20,821 bases of DNA from Collinsella aerofaciens (GCA_905213725.1 CAJMJM010000020.1:1-20821); one strand, 5' to 3'. Counted from the stretch's first letter, positions 7,138 through 15,613 are shown. Numbers and translations: made by a program. Notes: generated by a model from the sequence alone, not told the origin.

Positions 7138-8205
7138 CTATGCCTCGCACATGAGCTGCACGAGCTTTTGTCTGGTCACCTTGGCCTGCTCGTTGGCCAT
7201 ATTGCGCTCGTTTCTAAAGACCGCATCCGCAACGCTCATCAGGTCGGTATCGGAAATCTCGCCAAGTCCCAGCTCCGCGAGCGTCGTCGGTAGACCAACG
7301 CGCTGGCAAAACTCGAGCACCTGATCAAGCTCGGGCGCACGCTCCAGGCGCAGCTGCACCACCAGGCCAAATGCCACGGCCTCACCATGCATGGCCTTGC
7401 ACTCGGGCAGAATCGTCAGGCCGTTGGCTATGGCATGGGCAAGCGCTAAGCCACCACTCTCAAAGCCAACACCCGAGAGCAGAATATTGCACTCGATCAG
7501 GCGCTCAACCGCTGGCGATGTACGGCCCTTTTTGAGATCGCGCTTGGCAGCGACGCCGCACTCCATGAGTGTGTCATAGCAGGCACGAGCCGCAACCAAG
7601 GCCAAGTGTCCCGGCGCGCCACCGTGCTCGTTGGCGCCGTGCGCCGCGGCGCACGAACGCGCCTCGAAATACGTTGCCAGCGCATCGCCCATACCAGCGA
7701 CCGTCATACGCAGCGGGGCCGCCGCGACCACGTTGGTATCGACCACGACCAAGTCTGGATTCTTCTCGAGCATCAGGTAGCGGTCGAACGACCCATCCTC
7801 GTGATACAGCACCGAAATCGCGCTGCACGGACCGTCCATCGACGCCGCCGTGGGACATACACACAACGGCAACTCGGCATAAAACGCAACGGCCTTGGCG
7901 ATATCGAGCATCTTGCCGCCGCCAATGCCCACCACCATGTCGCAATACTCGGCCCGGGCTTCCTTGGCCATTTCGACAACGGCATCTTCCGTACACGGAC
8001 CGTTGTAAATCTTAAAGAACGGCTCGCTTAGATCTTCAACCAGAAATCCATCGACGATCTGCCTGCACAGCCGATCCTCGGAGCCCTGGTCAAACAAGAC
8101 ATAGGCAGCGAAGCCAAACCATGACAAATACCTGCCCTGGCGCGAAAGCTCCCCCGGTCCCTGAACATACCGACCGGGGCCGCCATAAACCATAGGAAGC
8201 GCCAT
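7138..8205 (-). CDS. Iron-containing/GldA-type dehydrogenase, divergent paralogue
   Basis: A 355-residue member of the glycerol dehydrogenase branch of the iron-containing alcohol dehydrogenase superfamily, NAD-dependent oxidoreductases of polyols. GIGGGKMLDIAKA (93-105) is the cofactor loop. The likely metal ligands are Asp174 (GMGDA), His257 (AHAIANG) and His273 (MHGEAVAFG), all present. It is clearly related to the next gene, but the first nucleotide-binding strand (SWFGFAAYVLF, about 28-38) is unlike its sister's, and the last histidine loop is a residue shorter. The substrate may therefore differ. The start is ATG 8205 with AAGGGTGG eight bases upstream; a GTG four codons earlier overlaps that site. 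It has its own leader containing a repeat hairpin. Confidence 0.88.
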   Translation of the reverse strand: MALPMVYGGPGRYVQGPGELSRQGRYLSWFGFAAYVLFDQGSEDRLCRQIVDGFLVEDLSEPFFKIYNGPCTEDAVVEMAKEARAEYCDMVVGIGGGKMLDIAKAVAFYAELPLCVCPTAASMDGPCSAISVLYHEDGSFDRYLMLEKNPDLVVVDTNVVAAAPLRMTVAGMGDALATYFEARSCAAAHGANEHGGAPGHLALVAARACYDTLMECGVAAKRDLKKGRTSPAVERLIECNILLSGVGFESGGLALAHAIANGLTILPECKAMHGEAVAFGLVVQLRLERAPELDQVLEFCQRVGLPTTLAELGLGEISDTDLMSVADAVFRNERNMANEQAKVTRQKLVQLMCEA

Positions 8206-8236
8206 ACGAGAATCCACCCTTCATCAAACAACGATG

Positions 8237-8265
8237 GGTGCAAAGTACCCTGACCCCTTTGCACC
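8237..8265. repeat. Small hairpin element with conserved core
   Basis: The arms GGTGCAAAG and CTTTGCACC are perfect complements around TACCCTGACCC. Read on minus, the core is AAAGGGGTCAGGGTACTTTG. This closely matches the core AAAGGGGACAGGCACCTTTG of the hairpin at 15577-15609, although the outer arms differ. It lies in the leader of the 7138-8205 gene, 32 nt before its start. Confidence 0.6.
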
Positions 8266-8270
8266 ATAGC

Positions 8271-8306
8271 AAAAAGGGGCAAAGCCATCTGTTGGCTTTG
8301 CCCCTT
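8271..8306 (-). terminator. Rho-independent terminator of gldA
   Basis: A perfect 14-bp stem, AAGGGGCAAAGCCA (8274-8287) with its complement (8293-8306), has a 5-nt loop. On the minus strand it is followed by TTTTTGC. It lies just past the gldA stop at 8319. Confidence 0.88.
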
Positions 8307-8318
8307 CCTTAGCTTGAT

Positions 8319-9419
8319 TTACTCATCCATGAGATAGTAGTGGCCCAGTGCGTCGGCACCCAGGATGGCGTTTGCGACCATCTCGGGCGTCACCTCAAAC
8401 GGCATATTGCACATGGTGTCCTCGGGCGCGCACGCGGCCTCGGCAACAATCATGGCCTGCTCGCGCGTAAGCTCGGCAACGCCAAGTTCCTTCATCGTGA
8501 CCGGCAGGCCCAGCTCAATGCAGAAGCCCAAGACTTCCTCGAGCTTCTCGGTCGGGGCATCCTCGAGTACCAGCTGGACGATAGTGCCGAAGGCGACCTT
8601 CTCGCCGTGATACATGCTGTGGCACTCGGGCAGCATCGTCAGGCCATTGTGGATGGCATGAGCGGCAGCAAGGCCCGAGCTCTCAAAGCCAATGCCCGAA
8701 AGCAGCGTATTGGCCTCGATGATGTGCTCGACGGCAGGCGTGAGCGCACCCTTCTCCAGCGCAACCTTGGCCTTGACGCCATCGGCCATAAGCGTCTCGT
8801 AGCAGAGCTTGGCGAGCGCCAGACCAGCCATGCTGCCCTTGCCGCCAGCGCAGGTGCCGCCGTCGGCATCGTGCGTCGCCTGGGCCTCGAAGTAGGTTGC
8901 GAGCGCATCGCCCATGCCGGAAACCGTCAGGCGCACCGGGCTCGCCGCGATAACCGTCGTATCCATCAGGACAATATTGGGGTTTGCCTTAAGGAAGAGG
9001 TATTTATCAAACTGGCCGTCGTCGGTGTAGAGCACCGAAAGTGCCGAGCACGGTGCATCGGTCGAAGCGATGGTGGGGCAAATGATAACCGGAGACCCCA
9101 AGTAGTAGGCGACAGCCTTTGCGGTGTCGAGGATCTTGCCGCCACCGACGCCGACAATGATGTCGCAACCGTTGTCGCGCGCGAGCGCAACTAGACGATC
9201 GACCTCGCCCTTGGAGCATTCGCCGTTAAAGTCCTCGAACAGCAGCTCGGCCTTGACCTCGGCAAAACCGCCCTCGATCTTGGTGCCGACGCGCTTCTTG
9301 CCCGAAGGCGTCACGATGACGAGGGCCTTACCGCCGAGCGGCTCGACATAGGAGCCGAGCTTGGCCAGCTCGTCCGGACCCTGGATGTACTTGCTGGGGC
9401 TATTGAAAATTGCAGCCAT
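8319..9419 (-). CDS. gldA: Glycerol dehydrogenase
   Basis: NAD-dependent oxidation of glycerol to dihydroxyacetone or the reverse, a common step in fermentative glycerol use. It is 366 residues, typical of GldA. Features are the NAD loop GVGGGKILDTAKA (90-102), PTIASTDAP (115-123), and zinc ligands Asp171 (GMGDALATYFEA), His254 (AAHAIHNG) and His271 (YHGEK). These three positions coincide with the known E. coli GldA ligands. The start is ATG 9419; the ribosome site is weak (GGGAT). Terminators on both sides make it a single-gene unit, although it sits between two other dehydrogenase genes on the same strand. Related diol activity is possible. Confidence 0.92.
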   Translation of the reverse strand: MAAIFNSPSKYIQGPDELAKLGSYVEPLGGKALVIVTPSGKKRVGTKIEGGFAEVKAELLFEDFNGECSKGEVDRLVALARDNGCDIIVGVGGGKILDTAKAVAYYLGSPVIICPTIASTDAPCSALSVLYTDDGQFDKYLFLKANPNIVLMDTTVIAASPVRLTVSGMGDALATYFEAQATHDADGGTCAGGKGSMAGLALAKLCYETLMADGVKAKVALEKGALTPAVEHIIEANTLLSGIGFESSGLAAAHAIHNGLTMLPECHSMYHGEKVAFGTIVQLVLEDAPTEKLEEVLGFCIELGLPVTMKELGVAELTREQAMIVAEAACAPEDTMCNMPFEVTPEMVANAILGADALGHYYLMDE

Positions 9420-9440
9420 AACTATCCCATTCTCTAAAAG

Positions 9441-9480
9441 AAAAAAGAAAGGGGCTCCGTACGGATACGTGCGGAGCCCC
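9441..9480 (-). terminator. Rho-independent terminator of alcohol dehydrogenase gene
   Basis: A 13-bp stem, GGGGCTCCGTACG (9451-9463) with CGTGCGGAGCCCC (9468-9480), has a GATA loop and one G-T pair. On minus it is followed by TTTCTTTTTT. It lies 22 nt past the stop at 9503. Confidence 0.9.
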
Positions 9481-9502
9481 TCGTTACGATAACAAGAGTC
9501 GA

Positions 9503-10726
9503 TTAGAAATCGATGTCGGTGTCGTAGTAGCAGGCCTTGAGGATCTTCTCGAAGTCGGCAGCCTTGGTCTCACGCGGGTTCTCCGGCGTGCAGGCGTCGG
9601 TCTCGGCGTTCGCGGCGATCTCGGGCAGCTTGGCGAGGAACTCCTCCTCGGAAACCATCTGCGGGTTCTCGGCGTCGACCTTCACGCCACCATTCGCGTA
9701 ATCCTTGATGGACTGCGGAATGTTGAGCTGGTCGTTGAGGTCGCGGATCTTCTGGACGAGCGCGGCGATGAGCTCCTCGTTGGTCTCGCCGGGAAGGTGC
9801 AGGATCTCCTTGGCCACGTAAGCATAACGCTCGGCAGCACGGGGATCCTTGGAGTTCCACTGGATGACCTTGCCCAGGTACATGGCGTTAGCAGCACCGT
9901 GGATGATGTGGCCGTTCTCGAAGGCAGCACCGGTCTTGTGAGCCATGGAGTGAACGATGCCGAGCAGGCCCGAGGAGAAGGCGATACCGGCGATGCACTG
10001 AGCCTCGTGCATGTGCTGACGGGCCTCATGGTCGCCAGCATAGGACTTGGGCAGCCACTCGACGATCTCGCGGATGCCGTGCAGAGCGTTGGCGTCGGTG
10101 AACATGGAAGCGCAGGTGGAAACGTAGGCCTCCATGCAGTGGGTCAGAGCGTCCATGCCGGTGTGAGCGCACAGCTTGGCGGGCATGGTGTAGGTGAGCT
10201 CGGGGTCGACGATGGCGACATCAGGGGTGATGTTGAAGTCGGCCAGCGGGTACTTGATGCCCTTGGCGTAGTCGGTGATGACGGAGAAGGCAGTGACCTC
10301 GGTAGCGGTACCGGAGGTAGAGGAGATGGCGCAGAAGTGAGCCTTCTGACGCAGCTCGGGGAAGCTGAACGGCTGGATGATGTTATCGAAGGACTCCTCG
10401 GGATACTCGTAGAAGACCCACATGGCCTTAGCGGCATCGATGGGCGAGCCGCCGCCGATGGCGATAATCCAGTCGGGCTCGAACTCGCGCATGGCCTCGG
10501 CGCCCTTCATGACCGTCTCGATGGACGGATCGGACTCGACGCCCTCGAACAGCTTGACCTCCATGCCGGCCTCTTTGAGGTCGGCCTCAACGTCCTGCAG
10601 GAACCCGCCGCGGCGCATAGAGCTGCCGCCAGAAACGATGATGGCCTTCTTGCCCTTGAGGTTCTTCACCTCGTGGCGAGCGCCCTCACCAAAGTACAGA
10701 TCGCGAGGATTGGTAAAACGTCCCAT
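9503..10726 (-). CDS. Iron-containing alcohol dehydrogenase
   Basis: A 407-residue NAD(P)H-dependent Fe(II) alcohol dehydrogenase that reduces aldehydes to alcohols to regenerate NAD+ in fermentation. Features are the cofactor loop GGGSPIDAAKA (91-101), STSGTATEVTAFSVITD (136-152), and likely iron ligands Asp192 and His196 (MDALTHCMEAY), His259 or His263 (VHSMAHK), and His276 (IIHGAANA). The central stretch resembles the alcohol dehydrogenase half of AdhE more than FucO, but there is no aldehyde dehydrogenase half. The loop before His276 looks about three residues longer than usual (FENGHIIHG). The start is ATG 10726 with a near-perfect AGGAGG six bases upstream; 17 codons of open frame before it are rejected. 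The substrate (ethanol, butanol or a diol) cannot be read from sequence. Confidence 0.92.
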   Translation of the reverse strand: MGRFTNPRDLYFGEGARHEVKNLKGKKAIIVSGGSSMRRGGFLQDVEADLKEAGMEVKLFEGVESDPSIETVMKGAEAMREFEPDWIIAIGGGSPIDAAKAMWVFYEYPEESFDNIIQPFSFPELRQKAHFCAISSTSGTATEVTAFSVITDYAKGIKYPLADFNITPDVAIVDPELTYTMPAKLCAHTGMDALTHCMEAYVSTCASMFTDANALHGIREIVEWLPKSYAGDHEARQHMHEAQCIAGIAFSSGLLGIVHSMAHKTGAAFENGHIIHGAANAMYLGKVIQWNSKDPRAAERYAYVAKEILHLPGETNEELIAALVQKIRDLNDQLNIPQSIKDYANGGVKVDAENPQMVSEEEFLAKLPEIAANAETDACTPENPRETKAADFEKILKACYYDTDIDF

Positions 10727-11226
10727 ACTGTGCCTCCTAAACAAGCCCCTCTTAGACTTGCGTATATAACGGAGCACCCGATTGGCTCCGTTAGGACCGT
10801 TTTGCGCGTTGCCGGCGATGACAATGCGCGATGTCTAAACGTCTCAACGCTCAGACAAACATTATTCTACCGTTCTGGTTGGTCAGTTATTCACCTAAAG
10901 CCGACAATGATGAAACGTTTTTTCTATCCCTGAAGACCCTTGTGGGGCATTCATACTCCCAAGCTGGGCAAACGTTTTATCAAGGTTGACCACATATCCC
11001 GGGCAGGACTGTGGCCCTCCAAAATGTGCCCCGCTCGCCGCCAAAAATCGACCGTTTGCGGCATCGTGATACCACTCAGTCGTCCAAGGTGCCGACATTT
11101 GTGCGACATCCGTCTTCGTGGTGCAAAGGTGCATGTCCAAGTGCGGCACCCCCGGTGTGCCACATGCGGGTAAACTAGAACCTTATATAGAGACATTTGA
11201 ACCCTAACCGCAGCAAAGGAGGCCCC
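10727..11226. other. 500-bp divergent intergenic region with several inverted repeats
   Basis: This holds the control regions of the dehydrogenase (-) and the helical-protein operon (+). TAACGGAGC/GCTCCGTTA at 10767-10793 is a perfect 9-bp inverted repeat next to a TATATA on the minus strand. An imperfect 26-bp palindrome, TGTCT...AGACA, is at 10832-10857. AAACGTTT occurs at 10913-10920 and 10970-10977, both within AAACGTTTT. GGTGCCG near 11090 pairs with CGGCACC near 11145, giving a possible folded leader. On minus, 10895-11149 is open for 84 codons from a GTG but has no clear ribosome site, so I do not call it a gene. Confidence 0.45.
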
Positions 11227-12303
11227 ATGGCATTCGATCCCATTCAAGAGGATTGCCATCGCCTCGTTCTTGAGGCCTTGCGCCGCGACAATATCCCGCT
11301 CACCGACGGTGCCGCCGTAGAGCGTCTGATGGAACAATTCACCCGCAACCCCGCGCCGCTCATCGTGCACGACCGCGACCGCGCCGGGCACCTCATTGCC
11401 AAGGTGGTCGAGGCTGTCGACTACCGCATTCCCTTTATCCCTGACGATACCCAGGCAGAGCAAGAAGAGGCCGCTGCCGAGAACATGCTTCGCGAGGCAG
11501 CCGCGCTCGACCCCACCAACTGGGATGCCCAGCGCATGCTGGCCGCCCTCACCGCCAACTCCAACGAGGAGTACGTACAGTACCTGGTATCCAAGCGCGA
11601 TGAAGTCGAGCACGACCTGGCACTCAAGATCGCCTCGGCGCAGGACCCCTACGAGCGTGAGGCCGCAGGCGACCTTATGCGCCGCCCCTACCTGCGCTGG
11701 CTTGCCGCCCTTGCGTCGCGCGCCCTCATTAGCGGCCGCTATCGCATGTCGCTCGAAGCCGCAAACTGCAGCCTCGACTTTGCCCCCAACGATCCGGCCG
11801 GCGTCCGTCACACCGCGATGCTCGCCATGGCGAAGCTCGAATACCCCGCCGAGGAGCTCAAGCGCTTTCGCTCTGCCCACTCCGTCCCCTATCTCACCAA
11901 CACGCCGCTACGCCGTCGTCCCAAGGACGCGGAGCGCGACTTGGACCCATGGACGCTCATCGCGCTGATGAGCGCTGCCTGGCGCGAGCTGGACTACGAG
12001 GGTGCCGAGCACTACTTGCGCATCCTTGCACGCTCGTGCCCACACGCAGCCGAGGCGCTCTATTTCCAAACCGAGTTTCCCGATGGCGTCTATGCCCGCG
12101 TCAACGTGGGCGTGGGCTCCACCGACGAGCTTGTCCTTGCGCTGTCCGAGGCGACGCCGGTACTGCAAGAGGGCTTGGGCGCCCCCGACAACGCCAGCTT
12201 TGCCGCCTGGGTCGCCACCAACGATATCGTGCGTTCCCAGATTGACGAGCGCATCCTGCGGGCGGCCGAGCAGGGCCTGCCGTTTAAGGGAGGAGACCTC
12301 TAA
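11227..12303 (+). CDS. Uncharacterised helical-repeat protein A
   Basis: A 358-residue protein with no recognised catalytic motif. It is nearly all amphipathic helix with TPR-like spacing, for example REAAALDPTNWDAQRMLAAL (89-108), YLRWLAALASRALISGRYR (155-173), and a DYEGAEHYL helix (256-264). There is no signal peptide or membrane segment, so it is probably a cytoplasmic scaffold. The start is ATG 11227, preceded by AAGGAGG; ten upstream codons are excluded. Its stop TAA overlaps the ATG of the next gene (TAATG), so translation is coupled. Three blocks align in the same order with that next protein, which suggests an old tandem duplication. Because MurT-GatD follows, a cell-wall role is possible but not shown. 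Confidence 0.78.
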   Translation: MAFDPIQEDCHRLVLEALRRDNIPLTDGAAVERLMEQFTRNPAPLIVHDRDRAGHLIAKVVEAVDYRIPFIPDDTQAEQEEAAAENMLREAAALDPTNWDAQRMLAALTANSNEEYVQYLVSKRDEVEHDLALKIASAQDPYEREAAGDLMRRPYLRWLAALASRALISGRYRMSLEAANCSLDFAPNDPAGVRHTAMLAMAKLEYPAEELKRFRSAHSVPYLTNTPLRRRPKDAERDLDPWTLIALMSAAWRELDYEGAEHYLRILARSCPHAAEALYFQTEFPDGVYARVNVGVGSTDELVLALSEATPVLQEGLGAPDNASFAAWVATNDIVRSQIDERILRAAEQGLPFKGGDL

Positions 12304-13346
12304 TGGATCCGAGCGTCTACATCCCCGCCTACCTGGAGCGCGCCTACCTTGCGTCGCACCCCGAACTCACCGATGCAGCACGCGAGCTTGTCCATAACGA
12401 CGTGAGCGTCAACCCTCATAAGTATGCGCAGACCGAGCATGCCCAGGCACTGCTGTCCTATGCAGGCGTCCACCGCCACCTGCTCGACGAGCTCCATCGC
12501 ATCGAGGACATGGGCAGCGACGAGGAGTTTGAACAGACGCGCAACCACCTGTTCGACGATACGCGCGATGAGCTGCTCAAGATCGTCCGCGTCGACGCGC
12601 TGGCCGTCGATGCCCAGCTGCTCGCCATCATTTTGGCGGACACGCCCGTCGACGCCTGTCTGGGCGACCTGATGAAACTCGAGGCGACCACGACCGATTA
12701 CCTGCAGCAAAGCGTGCCCGGGTTCGACATGGAGGCCCCGCACTACTGGGCCAACAAGGTGCTGGCAGACGGCGTGACGGCGGCCGATCTCACCGTAAGC
12801 GAGCCGGCTCTTATCGGGTGGCTCCACACGCTCGAGGCCATCTCGCAGCTGTGCATGGCGAGCGCTCGCTACCGTGCTGCCGCCAACTACGCCCGCCGCG
12901 TCCTTAAGGCGGAAGGCTATCCCACCCGAGCTGCAGGCACCGTGCTACTCGCCCTCGCTCGCCTAGAAGACGAGGACGGCTTTTTTGCCCTGGCCCACCA
13001 GCTCGAGGAGCAGATGGGGGCCGATACCCTCGAGAACTCCCCCTGGTACCTGCTCGCCCGCACGATCTTGCTGTTCAAAACGAACAAAATGCGCCCGGCG
13101 ACACGCGCGCTGCGTGAGTTTGCCAACCGCTGCGAGGGCGGCGCGTTCTTTTTGCTGAACCCCATGTATCAGACGCCGTATCTTCCCTGCCGGCCCGAAC
13201 CGCACGACCCCTGGGACCTTTCGCATCAGGCAGTTTGGGAGGCCGACGGCATCATCTCGGATACTCCCGACTTTGCCCCCTGGGCCAGCGCTTGCGAAGA
13301 CGTATCGCAGCTTGCCCAGGAATTTGCGCGCCGCTACGGCTTTTAA
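12303..13346 (+). CDS. Uncharacterised helical-repeat protein B (paralogue of A)
   Basis: 347 residues, all-helical, no recognised motif, no signal peptide. It matches protein A in three co-linear places: LKIVRVDALAVDAQLLAII (92-110) with A 89-108; the W173 helix and ASARYRAAANYARR (186-199) with A W158 and SGRYRMSLEAAN; and LSHQA...TPDFAPWASACED (306-333) with ALSEAT...DNASFAAWVATND. Identity outside these is low. It starts inside protein A's stop codon (TAATG) with a GGAGG site upstream, and ends 45 nt before MurT-GatD. The two products could form a heterodimer. The family is unknown to me; calling it TPR-like is from helix pattern only. Confidence 0.78.
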   Translation: MDPSVYIPAYLERAYLASHPELTDAARELVHNDVSVNPHKYAQTEHAQALLSYAGVHRHLLDELHRIEDMGSDEEFEQTRNHLFDDTRDELLKIVRVDALAVDAQLLAIILADTPVDACLGDLMKLEATTTDYLQQSVPGFDMEAPHYWANKVLADGVTAADLTVSEPALIGWLHTLEAISQLCMASARYRAAANYARRVLKAEGYPTRAAGTVLLALARLEDEDGFFALAHQLEEQMGADTLENSPWYLLARTILLFKTNKMRPATRALREFANRCEGGAFFLLNPMYQTPYLPCRPEPHDPWDLSHQAVWEADGIISDTPDFAPWASACEDVSQLAQEFARRYGF

Positions 13347-13391
13347 CGGCACAAACGTCACGACCATGTCATTCACGTTAGGAACGGCTTC

Positions 13392-15569
13392 ATGAACTTC
13401 CGCTCATCTCTCGCCTGCACCTCGAGCGATATCGCCCGCTGGGGACTGCGCTCCGTCCTTAAGCGCCAGGGCGGCGTACTCCCCGGCCGTATCGCCATGA
13501 AGATCGACCCCGAGCTGCTAAGCGACCTCGCGGGCCTTGTCGACCGCAGCGTGGTGATCACCGGCACCAACGGCAAGACCACCACTTCGAACCTGATCGC
13601 CGACGCCGTTGCCGCCAGCGGCGCCACCGTGGTATGCAACCGTGCCGGAAACAACATGGAGCCGGGCGTGGTGGGCGCGTTGCTCGAGGCGCGCGGCAAC
13701 CTTAAGCGAACCGCCAGCAGTAAGTGTGTATTTGTTTTTGAGAGCTACGAGATCTACACGGTGCGCGTCCTGCCCAAGCTCAAGCCGACCTACTTTGTGC
13801 TGCTCAACCTGTTCCGCGACCAGCTGGACCGCTACGGTGAGATCGACCACACCCAGGACGTCATCGCCCACGCGCTGGAGCTTTCGCCGACAACGACGCT
13901 CATCTATAACGCCGACGACCCGCTGTGCGCCGCGATCGCCGCGCGCGTTCCCAATGCAAGCATCGCCTTTGGCATCGACGGCGCCACCGACACCGAGTCC
14001 GATCGCATTAGCGACTCGCGCTTTTGCTCGCAGTGCAACACCCCGTTGGAGTACGACTACGTGCAATACGGCCAGCTCGGCGCCTATCATTGTCCTTCGT
14101 GCGGCTGGAGTCGCCCAGCGCTGCTCCGTCGCGTGACAGGCGTTGAGCTCACCTGCGACGGCTACGGCTTTGACCTGAACTTTGGACCCAATACCGACGC
14201 ACCCGCAACGCACATCGCCACGCGCTACAACGGCTTGTACATGGTCTACAACGTTGCCGCCGCCTTCTTTGCGGCGCGCGAGCTGGGCGTGGACGCGGCG
14301 CATCTGCAGCCCACGCTCGATGCCTACGTCCCCGCCGGCGGGCGCATGGGCCGCTGGGAAATCGCTGGCCGTACCGTCGAGGCAAATCTGGCCAAAAATC
14401 CCGTGGGCTTCGATCGCCAGATCCAGTCCATTAAAACGGCAGGCGGCAGGCTCTGCGCCTTCTTCCTGAACGACAACGACGCCGACGGCCACGATGTATC
14501 GTGGATCTACGACGTCGACTTCGAGCGCATCGCCGATACCCCAGGTCTTATCGCCTTTGTCGGGGGTACGCGCGCGCACGATATGCAGGTACGCCTGAAG
14601 TACGCCGGCATCGACTCCGCCATCATCTCGAATATCGAGCAGGCGATCGGTGCCGTGGCGGACGAGGAGGCTGGTGATACTTTCTACGCCGTCGCCAACT
14701 ACACGGCCTTCCCGCCGCTGATCAAGGAGCTCGACGAGCTTAAGAGCACCGATGCGAGCTCGGTCGCCTCCCACGCCGTAACGCGCGCCGATGGCAGCGC
14801 TGTCCCCACCGACATTGCGCCGGTCGAGCTTTCGCGCCCGCTACGCATCGTCTACCTGTATCCCGATGCCCTCAACCTCTATGGCGACGGCGGCAACGTC
14901 ATTGCCCTCGAGCGCCGCTGCGCCTGGCGTGGCATCCCCGTGCGCGTGGACGAGGTCCGTATGGGCGAGTCGCTCGATCTCACCGACGCCGACATCGTCA
15001 TGATGGGCGGTGGCTCCGACCGCGATCAGCTGGCCGTGGCACACGAGCTGTTCGCTCAAAAAGACAAGGTCGCGGCCTATGTTGAGGATGGCGGCTCGCT
15101 GCTCGCTATCTGTGGCAGCTATCAGCTGCTCGGCCGTTCGTACTATATGGGCGAGAATCGCATCGAGGGCCTGGGCGTCATTGCCGCCGAGACCGTGCGC
15201 GGCTCCGACCGTCTGATCGGCAACGTCGCCGTCAAGACCGACCTGTCACCCGAGCCCTTTGTGGGATTCGAGAACCACGGCGGCCGCACCCTGCTCGATG
15301 CAGAGGCCACGCCGCTCGGTACGGCCGTCGTCATGGGTAGTGGTAACTACGGCGACGATGGCTTTGAGGGCATCATCTACAAGGGCGTCATCGGCACGTA
15401 CCTACACGGACCGGCACTGCCCAAGAACCCCGAGCTCGCCGACTGGCTCATCGCCCACGCTCTCGAGCGCCGTGGCGATGCACGGGCCACCGCTCTGCTG
15501 CCGCTCAAGCCCCTCGACGACACTTACGAGCACGCCGCCCACGACGCCGCGATGAAGCTCCTCCTCTAA
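13392..15569 (+). CDS. murT-gatD: Lipid II isoglutaminyl synthase, MurT-GatD fusion
   Basis: Amidates the D-glutamate of lipid II to D-isoglutamine, using glutamine and ATP. In well-studied species two proteins do this: MurT (Mur-ligase-like) and GatD (glutaminase). Here both are in one 725-residue chain. Residues 1-450 are MurT: P-loop GTNGKTTT (58-65), a zinc ribbon Cys212/215 and Cys234/237 like that in known MurT, and the C-terminal DUF1727 part with LNDNDADGHDVSW (359-371). Residues 450-483 look like a flexible linker. Residues 484-725 are GatD: GGGSDRDQ (539-546), nucleophile Cys574 (AICGSYQ) and His672 (YLHGP). All key residues are present, so the enzyme should be active. The start is ATG 13392 with AGGA nine bases upstream. 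It follows the two helical-protein genes, probably in one transcript. Confidence 0.93.
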   Translation: MNFRSSLACTSSDIARWGLRSVLKRQGGVLPGRIAMKIDPELLSDLAGLVDRSVVITGTNGKTTTSNLIADAVAASGATVVCNRAGNNMEPGVVGALLEARGNLKRTASSKCVFVFESYEIYTVRVLPKLKPTYFVLLNLFRDQLDRYGEIDHTQDVIAHALELSPTTTLIYNADDPLCAAIAARVPNASIAFGIDGATDTESDRISDSRFCSQCNTPLEYDYVQYGQLGAYHCPSCGWSRPALLRRVTGVELTCDGYGFDLNFGPNTDAPATHIATRYNGLYMVYNVAAAFFAARELGVDAAHLQPTLDAYVPAGGRMGRWEIAGRTVEANLAKNPVGFDRQIQSIKTAGGRLCAFFLNDNDADGHDVSWIYDVDFERIADTPGLIAFVGGTRAHDMQVRLKYAGIDSAIISNIEQAIGAVADEEAGDTFYAVANYTAFPPLIKELDELKSTDASSVASHAVTRADGSAVPTDIAPVELSRPLRIVYLYPDALNLYGDGGNVIALERRCAWRGIPVRVDEVRMGESLDLTDADIVMMGGGSDRDQLAVAHELFAQKDKVAAYVEDGGSLLAICGSYQLLGRSYYMGENRIEGLGVIAAETVRGSDRLIGNVAVKTDLSPEPFVGFENHGGRTLLDAEATPLGTAVVMGSGNYGDDGFEGIIYKGVIGTYLHGPALPKNPELADWLIAHALERRGDARATALLPLKPLDDTYEHAAHDAAMKLLL

Positions 15570-15576
15570 CGCCCCG

Positions 15577-15613
15577 CCACCACAAAGGGGACAGGCACCT
15601 TTGTGGTGGTTTT
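15577..15613 (+). terminator. Terminator-like hairpin after murT-gatD, repeat-type core
   Basis: The 12-bp perfect stem CCACCACAAAGG/CCTTTGTGGTGG (15577-15588, 15598-15609) has loop GGACAGGCA and is followed by TTTT. It starts 8 nt after the stop codon. Its core matches that of the 8237-8265 hairpin. TGTGGTGGTTTT recurs at 15801-15812. Confidence 0.75.

Noticed and set aside
13518..14774. 418-codon open frame on - opposite murT-gatD
   Set aside because: An antisense shadow; the + strand has P-loop, zinc ribbon and glutaminase residues in order.
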